From the NCBI GenBank assembly GCA_028701645.1, contig JAQVQI010000011.1:5754-18292 (forward strand): a stretch of 12,539 nt of DNA, given 5' to 3'. Origin of the DNA: Candidatus Shapirobacteria bacterium. Its GTDB lineage: Bacteria; Patescibacteriota; Microgenomatia; UBA12405. The notes under the pieces are model-generated. The model searched no databases. It was not told where the DNA came from and worked only from the letters and a program-made list of their open reading frames with translations. Below, one piece after another: positions 8,067 to 12,539 of the stretch. Made by a program: the position numbers and the translations under genes. Each line of letters opens with the position of its first letter. Within the stretch, counting starts at the first letter, position 1.

Positions 8067-8099
8067 AAATTCAATAAATCCGAAACCTATTGATTTTTT
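8067..8099 (+). terminator. Probable weak intrinsic terminator after recG
   Basis: TCAATA (8071-8076) pairs with TATTGA (8088-8093) around an 11-nt loop and is followed by six T (8094-8099). Beyond a T/T mismatch, AAAA at 8066-8069 can pair with part of the T-run. The stem has a single G:C pair, so it is weaker than the rplT terminator, but position and U-run fit the end of recG. Confidence 0.45.
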
Positions 8100-8352
8100 A
8101 ACAAATTGTTGATAAATTATCTTATATATAAAATATATTTATTGTATTTTTTTATAAGTACATTTAAAATGTTTAGCATTATTTTTAGATAAATAGCTAT
8201 CTAAAAAAATATTGTTACAAAATAGTTTTTTGTTAGGAAACAAAACTTGAGAGGCAGTTTTTTATTGCTTTAAAAAGTTTTTGTTATTTTCACTTTTACC
8301 TACCCTCCTCAACCGACTGACATCAAAATACGGTGCTGTAAGCGCATCAGAA

Positions 8353-8357
8353 AGGAG
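8353..8357 (+). promoter_or_regulatory. Shine-Dalgarno AGGAG of the 57-residue gene
   Basis: AGAAAGGAGAG surrounds AGGAG, with eight bases between it and the ATG at 8366. This optimal site fixes the start and the frame. It stands out because nearly all other genes here have none. Confidence 0.8.
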
Positions 8358-8365
8358 AGACTTAA

Positions 8366-8539
8366 ATGAGTGAATATCCTGGATACCCAGACAGCCAAGG
8401 TTGGTTACATCCAAACCAAGAAGAGGCACTCAGGGAGAACCAAAGATTGGAATCAGATTTCAGTCGCGGTTACAGCGGTAATTGTCCCCAAGACCCAACC
8501 AACGTTCCCCAACCTCAACAAAAACCTCAGGATAAGTAA
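8366..8539 (+). CDS. Hypothetical Pro/Gln-rich hydrophilic protein, 57 residues
   Basis: Not recognised. The product starts MSEYPGYPDSQGWLHP and ends PQPQQKPQDK; it has eight prolines, eight glutamines, many acidic residues, one Cys (40) and no hydrophobic segment, so it is probably unstructured and cytoplasmic. A central stretch NQEEALRENQRLESDF (17-32) could form a short helix. The gene is supported by a strong Shine-Dalgarno, a sensible start and a large hairpin just after its stop. G+C is about 47% (81 of 174 bases), far above its neighbours, and codons such as AGG, CGC, CTC and CCC appear that are rare nearby. This suggests separate origin or selection on composition. The overlapping frame from a GTG at 8370 to 8552 is less likely because the ribosome-binding site and codon pattern favour this one. 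Confidence 0.65.
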   Translation: MSEYPGYPDSQGWLHPNQEEALRENQRLESDFSRGYSGNCPQDPTNVPQPQQKPQDK

Positions 8540-8565
8540 TCCAACAGCCTAGAACAAAACAAAAA

Positions 8566-8625
8566 AAAGAAGAAAGAGTGGTTATAAAAACCATAACAAA
8601 ACATTCTTTCTTCTTTCCATTTTTA
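8566..8625 (+). terminator. Long hairpin / probable terminator after the 57-residue gene
   Basis: AAAGAAGAAAGA (8566-8577) pairs perfectly with TCTTTCTTCTTT (8605-8616). The stem extends inward by GTG/CAT with one G-U pair, and an inner hairpin GTTAT/ATAAC (8581-8585 with 8593-8597) caps it. A T-run follows after CCA (8620 onward). The overall shape fits an intrinsic terminator, although the stem is purine/pyrimidine-biased and AT-rich. Confidence 0.6.
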
Positions 8626-8641
8626 AATTTCTAAAACATAA

Positions 8642-9796
8642 ATGAACAATTTATCTTATTTTTACAACATCACAAAATCTAAGTACGAAAAAAAAGGAAT
8701 ATTTTATAAGGAAAAAGAATTAAAAAAAACAATCGATAATCAAATCTTAAAAGCTAACATAAATTTTTCAAAACTACCAACACCAAAATTTTGTAGCCAA
8801 AAAGCTTATATTTCAATTTGGATAAATCAAGAAATTTCTCATGATATTGCCACTAAAAGTTTAAAAACAATTAAAATCAATAATCCCCCCGAAGATCTAA
8901 AAGAAGCAATCCATTTTTTTCAAAAAGAAAGTTACCAGCAATTATCACCAAAGACAAATAAATCCACATTGGTTTTAGCCACTCAAGATTTTATAAAAGT
9001 AATTAAAGAAAAAAATATTTTTGCCAAAAATAGGGGATATAAATCGTATCTCGATATGAGATTAAAGAATGAACATATATCACAAACTGAATATCAATTA
9101 TTTCTAAAAAACATTAATTTATTCGTCTTAAAGTCAAAAAAATATTTTGACAAATCAATTTTCCCAAAATCCCAATTATCAAATATTTGTTTTGTATGTC
9201 AATCAGAACAGTTACCATATAAAGATTTTAATGAATTTGTAAAAATTTTTTCCAAAAAGTATCCTTTTTTTAAAAAACACAACAATAAAATTAAGATAAG
9301 TTTATCTGATTCCTCAAGCTCTGAATATATAAAAGAAACAGACACTTTTAAAATTAACATCAATAAAAATATTACATTAAACCATCAAGTAGTAGACTTT
9401 CTTCATGAAATCGGCCATATAGATTTAATGATCAAAATTTTTCAAAAAGATTCATATACTCAACCCAATTCTTATATTTTAGAAAAAATGGCCATAAAAA
9501 AGGAAATTGATTTAATTAAAAAATATTTACCTGAAATGTTAATTCCAAAAATTAAATATGTATCAACGACTATTTGTCGCACACTTTTTGAAATTAAATT
9601 ATTTAATAGCCCAAACCAAAACCCCAATATTCTTTATTCCAAATTATTAAATCAATTTTATATTGATGAAAATATAAATGAAAACAATGGTTATCTTTAT
9701 AGCAAAGATATATTATTTAAAAACTTATCTCAACTAACCTATACTGTCGCTTATTGCAACGTTTTTATAGATTTCTTTTCAAAAAAACATAATTAG
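8642..9796 (+). CDS. Putative HEIGH zincin-type metallopeptidase-like protein, 384 residues
   Basis: Not confidently recognised. The clearest feature is H255-E-I-G-H259 inside VVDFLHEIGHIDLMI, a HExxH zinc-binding and catalytic motif on a hydrophobic helix. Glu281 (ILEKMAIKKEID), 22 residues after the second His, or Glu288, could be the third ligand. Upstream, KNRGYKSYLDMRL (129-141) resembles the motif preceding the active site in M3/M32-type oligopeptidases, and the mostly helical, lysine-rich sequence fits that fold loosely. No signal peptide or membrane helix is seen, so it is probably cytoplasmic. It is shorter than M3 or M32 enzymes (about 500-600 residues), so it may be a reduced or divergent member. 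G+C is only about 25%, lower than recG or rnc, consistent with an accessory or fast-evolving gene. No Shine-Dalgarno is visible. Function beyond likely zinc-dependent peptide hydrolysis is unknown. Confidence 0.6.
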   Translation: MNNLSYFYNITKSKYEKKGIFYKEKELKKTIDNQILKANINFSKLPTPKFCSQKAYISIWINQEISHDIATKSLKTIKINNPPEDLKEAIHFFQKESYQQLSPKTNKSTLVLATQDFIKVIKEKNIFAKNRGYKSYLDMRLKNEHISQTEYQLFLKNINLFVLKSKKYFDKSIFPKSQLSNICFVCQSEQLPYKDFNEFVKIFSKKYPFFKKHNNKIKISLSDSSSSEYIKETDTFKININKNITLNHQVVDFLHEIGHIDLMIKIFQKDSYTQPNSYILEKMAIKKEIDLIKKYLPEMLIPKIKYVSTTICRTLFEIKLFNSPNQNPNILYSKLLNQFYIDENINENNGYLYSKDILFKNLSQLTYTVAYCNVFIDFFSKKHN

Positions 9797-9804
9797 TAAT
9801 TAAA
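9792..9804 (+). repeat. Direct repeat ATTAGTAATTAAA, right copy
   Basis: Exact second copy of the word at 8026-8038, here covering the TAG stop of the 384-residue gene. Flanking bases differ between the copies, so the identity is limited to 13 bp. Confidence 0.6.
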
Positions 9805-9833
9805 TTTACTCTTCTCACTTTTTAATAAATTTC

Positions 9834-9842
9834 TGATAGAAT
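9834..9842 (+). promoter_or_regulatory. Extended -10 promoter of the rpmF cluster (TGATAGAAT)
   Basis: TGATAGAAT fits the extended -10 and ends seven bases before the rpmF ATG, putting the start site at 9849-9850. The mRNA would be leaderless or carry one extra base. There is no Shine-Dalgarno. It probably drives rpmF-nusB-rnc. Confidence 0.55.
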
Positions 9843-9849
9843 ACTCCAT

Positions 9850-10002
9850 ATGACAGCATTACCAAAACATTGGCCATCTAGTCGCCGACAAGGCCGCCGC
9901 CGAGCCGCCGATTCTGGGCCTAAATTAATTAAACCTATCGTTTGTAAAAATTGCGGCCAACCAAAAATGGCTGGTTTTCAGTGTCCTAACTGTAAACAGT
10001 GA
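9850..10002 (+). CDS. rpmF: 50S ribosomal protein L32
   Basis: Small zinc-ribbon protein of the large ribosomal subunit, 50 residues. It starts MTALPKHWPSSRRQGRRRAA, the basic RNA-binding arm that matches the L32 pattern (MAVPKRRTSKARRDKRRA in typical members), and then has C32-x2-C35 (VCKNCGQ) and C45-x2-C48 (QCPNCKQ) as four zinc ligands. It lacks the few residues that usually follow the last Cys pair. The ATG is fixed by the predicted promoter just upstream. Its TGA stop overlaps the GTG start of nusB by four bases (GTGA), which points to coupled translation. Pairing of L32 with an RNase III gene is a common bacterial arrangement; here nusB sits between them. Confidence 0.93.
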   Translation: MTALPKHWPSSRRQGRRRAADSGPKLIKPIVCKNCGQPKMAGFQCPNCKQ

Positions 10003-10364
10003 AAAACAAATTTGACCCCCGCCATCTAAAAAGAATTGCCAATATTCAAGCTCTTTTTGCCTGGAGTTGTGGAAACAGCTCTCCAGCAACCGAAGATACT
10101 TCAAAAATAATCAAAATAATCCCAAAAATAGACGAAATTATTCAAACAAATGCTCCAAAATGGCCCATCGACAAAATTAACCGAGTTGATTTAAGTATTC
10201 TTCGTTATGCTTTTTGGGAATTATTATATTACAAAAAAAATCCAACCAAAGTAGTTATCGATGAGGTTATAGAAATTGCCAAAGAATACGGAACCGACAC
10301 TAGTTCCAGTTTTATCAACGGAGTAATTGGCGCCGCTCTCAAAAAAAATGAAACAACTATTTGA
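9999..10364 (+). CDS. nusB: Transcription antitermination protein NusB
   Basis: RNA-binding helical protein that, with NusE (S10), loads on boxA during rRNA transcription and prevents premature termination. At 121 residues it is a little shorter than typical NusB (about 139), with the N-terminal part trimmed. The start KNKFDPRHLKRIANIQALFAW matches the first helix (usually RR.AR..A.Q.LY). The C-terminal half is diagnostic: INRVDLSILRYAFWELLYY (60-78), NPTKVVIDEVIEIAKEYG (81-98) and FINGVIGAAL (105-114). The start is a GTG inside the rpmF stop; no ATG occurs in the first part of the frame. The end overlaps rnc by 17 bp. Its place with L32, RNase III and S16 fits joint control of rRNA synthesis and ribosome assembly. 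Confidence 0.92.
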   Translation: MKNKFDPRHLKRIANIQALFAWSCGNSSPATEDTSKIIKIIPKIDEIIQTNAPKWPIDKINRVDLSILRYAFWELLYYKKNPTKVVIDEVIEIAKEYGTDTSSSFINGVIGAALKKNETTI

Positions 10365-11043
10365 CGAAATTCAACAATTAATTGGTTACAAATTTACTAA
10401 TATTGACCATCTAAATCAAGCCTTAATTCACCGATCGTCACTAAATGAACATAAAGAATTTACCGAATCTAACGAAAGATATGAATTTTTAGGAGATGCT
10501 GTCTTAGAACTTTGGGTTTCTGATCGTCTTTTTAATCTTTTTAAAAAATTTGACGAAGGGAAATTAACCAACCTTAGAGCTCTTATCGTTTGTACCGATA
10601 ACCTTGCTAAAGTATCACTTGGCTTTAATCTCGGTAAATTTATTTTTTTGTCTCATGGGGAAGAAAATCATAACGGTCGTCAAAATAATTCAATATTAGC
10701 CGATACTTTTGAGGCAATTATTGGGGCAGTATATTTAGATGGAGGAGTAAATTCGGTTTTTAAATTTCTCGATCTTCATTTAACTTCTAGCATTACTCAG
10801 TTCTCAGCTCAAAAGATTTACAAAGACCCTAAAAGTATTTTTCAAGAAATTGCCCAATCTCAACAAGGAATAACTCCTCAATATAAAACTATTTCTGAGT
10901 TCGGCCCTGATCATCAAAAAAAATTTGAAGTTGGTGTTTATCTAGGCGATAAATTGATTGCCAAAGGAGAAGGGAATTCAAAACAAAAAGCCCAAGAAGC
11001 CGCTTCCTTGATTGCCACCAAAATCCTTAATAATAAAAATTAA
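10348..11043 (+). CDS. rnc: Ribonuclease III
   Basis: Double-strand-specific endoribonuclease that cuts 16S and 23S precursors from the primary rRNA transcript and trims other structured RNAs. The 231 residues are standard. The catalytic domain has the signature NERYEFLGDAVLE (42-54) with metal ligands Glu46 and Asp50, and DTFEAIIGAVYLDGG (119-133) with Asp119 and Glu122. A double-stranded RNA-binding domain fills about 159-228 (DPKSIFQEIAQ start, KGEGNSKQKAQEAAS near the end). The ATG at 10348 is preferred over an in-frame TTG at 10327 because MKQLFDEIQQLIGYKF is the natural family start. It overlaps the end of nusB by 17 bases, so translation depends on re-initiation or coupling; no Shine-Dalgarno is seen. 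Confidence 0.95.
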   Translation: MKQLFDEIQQLIGYKFTNIDHLNQALIHRSSLNEHKEFTESNERYEFLGDAVLELWVSDRLFNLFKKFDEGKLTNLRALIVCTDNLAKVSLGFNLGKFIFLSHGEENHNGRQNNSILADTFEAIIGAVYLDGGVNSVFKFLDLHLTSSITQFSAQKIYKDPKSIFQEIAQSQQGITPQYKTISEFGPDHQKKFEVGVYLGDKLIAKGEGNSKQKAQEAASLIATKILNNKN

Positions 11044-11064
11044 CTTTCTACTTTCTACTTTCTA
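11044..11064 (+). repeat. Three tandem copies of CTTTCTA before rpsP
   Basis: Perfect heptamer copies at 11044-11050, 11051-11057 and 11058-11064, followed by CTA. They begin right after the rnc stop codon and end 10 bases before the rpsP -10, so they occupy the -35 region. Confidence 0.85.
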
Positions 11065-11074
11065 CTAAATACGA

Positions 11075-11080
11075 TATAAT
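11075..11080 (+). promoter_or_regulatory. -10 element TATAAT of rpsP
   Basis: A consensus TATAAT ends ten bases before the rpsP ATG. The predicted start near 11087 leaves a leader of about four bases. With a 17-bp spacer the -35 position reads TTTCTA (11052-11057), which lies in the heptamer array and is a weak match. No Shine-Dalgarno is present. Confidence 0.6.
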
Positions 11081-11090
11081 CCTATACATT

Positions 11091-11468
11091 ATGATAAAAG
11101 TTAAACTATTACCTCGTGGTAAAAAACATCAAATTACCTATCGTATTGTTATTGCCGAAGATAGAAGTAAATTTGATGGCAAATTTATTGACGATTTGGG
11201 TTTTTACACCCCCCAAACAAAAACACTTTCTGTAAACAAAGAAAAATTAGCTGATTGGCAAAAAAAAGGCGCTCAACTTACTACTGGTGTTGATAAACTA
11301 TTAAATCCTGATAAATACCCAAAAAAAATAAAAGTAAAAAAAGAAGAAAAGGTCCAAAAAGAAGAAACTAAGACAGAGACTGCTCCGGTAGAAGAAAAAG
11401 TTGACAATGAAACGGTTGAATCTGTAAAAACAGAAGAAGTCTCAGCCGAAGAACCCAAAACCGAATAA
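11091..11468 (+). CDS. rpsP: 30S ribosomal protein S16 with charged C-terminal tail
   Basis: Small-subunit ribosomal protein S16, an assembly protein bound to the 5' domain of 16S rRNA. Residues 1-72 are the conserved fold: MIKVKLLPRGKKHQITYRIV, EDRSKFDGKFIDDLGFYTP and WQKKGAQLTTGVDKLL. After that comes a tail of about 50 residues (75-125), first Lys-rich (KKIKVKKEEK) and then dominated by Glu, Thr, Val and Lys. The tail has no predicted fold and is likely disordered; comparable charged tails occur on S16 in various bacteria. It has its own -10 promoter just upstream and is followed by khpA after 50 bp. Pairing rpsP with a KH gene is a familiar order; the rimM and trmD genes that often follow are not here. 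Confidence 0.94.
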   Translation: MIKVKLLPRGKKHQITYRIVIAEDRSKFDGKFIDDLGFYTPQTKTLSVNKEKLADWQKKGAQLTTGVDKLLNPDKYPKKIKVKKEEKVQKEETKTETAPVEEKVDNETVESVKTEEVSAEEPKTE

Positions 11469-11479
11469 TTTTTTTTTGG

Positions 11480-11509
11480 CTTTATAACTTTACAAACTTT
11501 ATAACTTTA
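11480..11509 (+). repeat. 13-bp direct repeat CTTTATAACTTTA before khpA
   Basis: CTTTATAACTTTA occurs at 11480-11492 and 11497-11509, 17 bases apart. Each copy contains a -10-like TATAAC; the second one ends 13 bases before the khpA ATG. The wider block reads as degenerate CTTT-started units of 7-9 bases. Confidence 0.75.
11500..11505 (+). promoter_or_regulatory. Possible -10 (TATAAC) of khpA
   Basis: TATAAC lies in the second repeat copy; a start near 11512 would give a leader of about seven bases. TTGGCT at 11476-11481 is a 4/6 match to -35 with an 18-bp spacer. khpA may instead be read through from rpsP. Confidence 0.35.
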
Positions 11510-11518
11510 AACTAATTT

Positions 11519-11752
11519 ATGAATTCTCTAAAAGATACTCTTCAATACATTCTTACCGGCATAACTTCAACTGAAGATAAAGTAACTGTCGAAAGTAATA
11601 TTGAAAACGGAATAGAAATCTTAGATATTATTGCTCCAAAAGAAGTAATCGGAAAAATTATTGGGAAAGAAGGTAAAATAATTAAATCAATCAGAACAAT
11701 TTTGAGCTTGTCTTTTCCTCAAAGTCGATTTATCGTCAAAATAAAAGAATAA
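11519..11752 (+). CDS. khpA: KH-domain RNA-binding protein KhpA
   Basis: Small single-KH protein of 77 residues, the usual size for KhpA. In other bacteria KhpA partners with KhpB/Jag and binds many RNAs. The KH signature is IGKIIGKEGKIIKSIRTIL (44-62) with the GxxG loop G49-K-E-G52, preceded by a beta strand (ILDIIAPKEV) and followed by a short final strand (SRFIVKIKE). No other domain is present. It follows rpsP after 50 bp and has no Shine-Dalgarno. It ends 6 bp from the convergent PilO-like gene, leaving no room for a separate terminator. Confidence 0.9.
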   Translation: MNSLKDTLQYILTGITSTEDKVTVESNIENGIEILDIIAPKEVIGKIIGKEGKIIKSIRTILSLSFPQSRFIVKIKE

Positions 11753-11758
11753 ATTACC

Positions 11759-12523
11759 CTAAAAAGGATTGTCTCGATCGTATTCCTTATATACACCCTC
11801 AGCAGAACTGTCAATTTGACTCAACCCATCAGTTTTTTCAAAACGGCTAATTTTTGACAACAAATCAGACTCTTCTTTGGATAATTTTAAATCAGTTAAT
11901 GATAAATTTTCTGATTCAACATCGATTTTATCAGCTAAATAATAGGAAGAAATCATCATTTTGATAGTAATATTATTAGACTGTTGGCTTGTTTCTAGAT
12001 TATCTATAAACAAAATAGGCAAGCTGTTTTCTAGGTTTTTTATTAAATCAATAAATTTATCAGCCGGTCCACTAACTTCAATATTTAGAGGCATTTTGGT
12101 GGCTATACTTTTATCTGCAAGTTTTAAGGAATTTGATGTGTTTTTTAAATCTTCAACACTCAAAGTAAAACTACTGATACCGTATCCATATTTTTCTGTG
12201 ATCTCTCCAATTACTCCCAATAATAAATAAGAGTTTTTTTCTTTTAAAACTGCGCTTGATAGGTAATCAGAATCCTGTTTAAGTTGTTCTTGGTCAACAG
12301 ATAACAAATAATTTCTTTTTTCTTCAGTTGATTTTGTTTGAGATTTTATTTTTTCAGATGATGATTTTAAAGACTTTATCGATTCAATTTTTGGCAAAAT
12401 TAACCATCCCAAACTTGTAATAAAAAACACAATCAAAGCAAAAGGTGGTAGAAATAGTTTAATCAAACTACCACTAATTCCAAACACTGTTTCTGGCATT
12501 TTAAAAAAAGCATTATTTTTCAT
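11759..12523 (-). CDS. PilO-like type IV pilus assembly protein
   Basis: Probable inner-membrane alignment-complex protein of a type IV pilus or related secretion system, 254 residues. A short cytoplasmic N-terminus (1-22) precedes one membrane helix (about 23-43, LFLPPFALIVFFITSLGWLIL). A coiled-coil stretch (about 45-95, rich in Ser, Lys and Glu) follows, then a ferredoxin-like domain: LLGVIGEITEKYGYGISSFTL (101-121) and MPLNIEVSGPADKFIDLIKNLENSLPILFIDNLE (144-177), the last closely resembling the PilO pattern of a strand, a helix with a paired Leu/Glu motif, and a strand. The C-terminal acidic region (200-254) is extra. A strong Shine-Dalgarno (GGAGGT, 12538-12533) lies nine bases before the ATG. 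A pilN-like gene is expected just beyond the edge. Confidence 0.62.
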   Translation of the reverse strand: MKNNAFFKMPETVFGISGSLIKLFLPPFALIVFFITSLGWLILPKIESIKSLKSSSEKIKSQTKSTEEKRNYLLSVDQEQLKQDSDYLSSAVLKEKNSYLLLGVIGEITEKYGYGISSFTLSVEDLKNTSNSLKLADKSIATKMPLNIEVSGPADKFIDLIKNLENSLPILFIDNLETSQQSNNITIKMMISSYYLADKIDVESENLSLTDLKLSKEESDLLSKISRFEKTDGLSQIDSSAEGVYKEYDRDNPF

Positions 12524-12532
12524 ATTAAAGAT

Positions 12533-12538
12533 ACCTCC
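12533..12538 (-). promoter_or_regulatory. Shine-Dalgarno GGAGGT of the PilO-like gene
   Basis: The minus strand reads GGAGGT, a full complement to the 16S 3' end, nine bases before the ATG at 12523. It shows that this organism can use Shine-Dalgarno initiation, at least for a gene that is probably internal to an operon. Confidence 0.75.
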
Positions 12539-12539
12539 A

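Larger units (their letters stand above)
8038..8365 (+). other. AT-rich non-coding region and leader of the 57-residue gene
   Basis: No credible gene is seen in these 328 bases. The left part (8040-8220) is extremely AT-rich and carries the weak recG terminator and a perfect 10-bp AT hairpin (8182-8191 with 8198-8207). The heptamer AGTACAT occurs at both 8059 and 8157. The right part (8222-8365) has higher G+C and more potential pairing: a hairpin TTTTGTT/AACAAAA around 8228-8245, an anti-Shine-Dalgarno tract CCTCCTC at 8304-8310, and a hairpin GGTGC/GCATC (8332-8336 with 8344-8348) just before the ribosome-binding site. It may be a regulated 5' leader. A TGTTATTTT at 8282-8290 is a possible extended -10, giving a leader of about 70 nt. 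Confidence 0.5.

Noticed and set aside
8370..8552. A 60-residue frame beginning with GTG, overlapping the mini-gene
   Set aside because: The AGGAG site is spaced for the ATG at 8366 in another frame, and the GTG frame has no supporting signal or plausible composition.
8642..9796. Calling the 384-residue protein a true M3 oligoendopeptidase (PepF)
   Set aside because: It is too short and the spacing to a third zinc-ligand Glu does not match M3 cleanly; only the HExxH motif is certain.
8038..9804. Insertion sequence or transposon after recG
   Set aside because: No transposase, integrase or terminal inverted repeats are visible; only a short direct repeat brackets the block.
10327..10347. TTG start for rnc seven codons upstream
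   Set aside because: It lies inside nusB, adds residues unlike RNase III, and the ATG at 10348 gives the family-typical N-terminus.
11961..12230. Hydrophobic plus-strand frame opposite the PilO-like gene
   Set aside because: It is antisense to a better supported gene, has no ribosome-binding site, and its hydrophobicity follows from reading Lys/Glu-rich codons backwards.
1..12539. tRNA, rRNA genes or a CRISPR array
   Set aside because: No cloverleaf with a GTTCGA-type T arm, no rRNA-like stretch and no regularly spaced repeats of CRISPR length were seen; the 7-8 base repeats are too short.

Overview
The window reads as a chromosomal segment of a small-genome, AT-rich bacterium. By eye the core genes are about 35-37% G+C. 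The best guess is Candidate Phyla Radiation / Patescibacteria, possibly the Microgenomates side. That rests on short versions of universal proteins (a 598-residue PheT, a 50-residue L32, a 121-residue NusB), very tight packing, a class A PBP with an Ig-like tail, and type IV pilus genes beside translation genes. It is an inference; no 16S rRNA gene is present to settle it.

Layout. 1-343: the 3' end of rplT (ribosomal protein L20) and a clear intrinsic terminator. 361-3177: pheS-pheT, the two subunits of phenylalanyl-tRNA synthetase, with PheT clearly reduced. 3264-6011 (minus strand): a class A penicillin-binding protein, preceded stop-to-start by a 35-residue membrane miniprotein that has no obvious annotation. 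6034-8037: recG. 8038-9804: a block unlike its surroundings. It holds an AT-rich leader, a 57-residue Pro/Gln-rich gene at about 47% G+C with a textbook Shine-Dalgarno, a long hairpin, and a 384-residue HEIGH (zincin-type) protein at about 25% G+C. A 13-bp direct repeat brackets the block. 9850-11752: rpmF-nusB-rnc-rpsP-khpA, a ribosome and RNA-maturation cluster with overlapping genes. 11759-12523 (minus strand): a PilO-like pilus assembly protein, convergent with khpA.

How the genes work together. Most of the window serves translation: L20, PheRS, L32, NusB and RNase III for rRNA transcription and processing, S16, and the KH protein KhpA. The PBP with its miniprotein builds the cell wall, RecG repairs stalled forks, and PilO belongs to a pilus or secretion apparatus continuing off the right edge.

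Most interesting signals. (1) Several genes have an extended -10 element (TGnTAnnAT type) ending only 6-10 nt before the ATG and no Shine-Dalgarno, which predicts leaderless or nearly leaderless mRNAs. (2) In the 22-bp gap between recG and the miniprotein, one near-palindromic -10 appears to serve both strands and places each predicted start site on the A of each ATG. (3) The stop/start-coupled miniprotein before the PBP. (4) The accessory block after recG, with a leader that can form alternative pairings around the ribosome-binding site. No tRNA, rRNA, CRISPR array or transposase was recognised.
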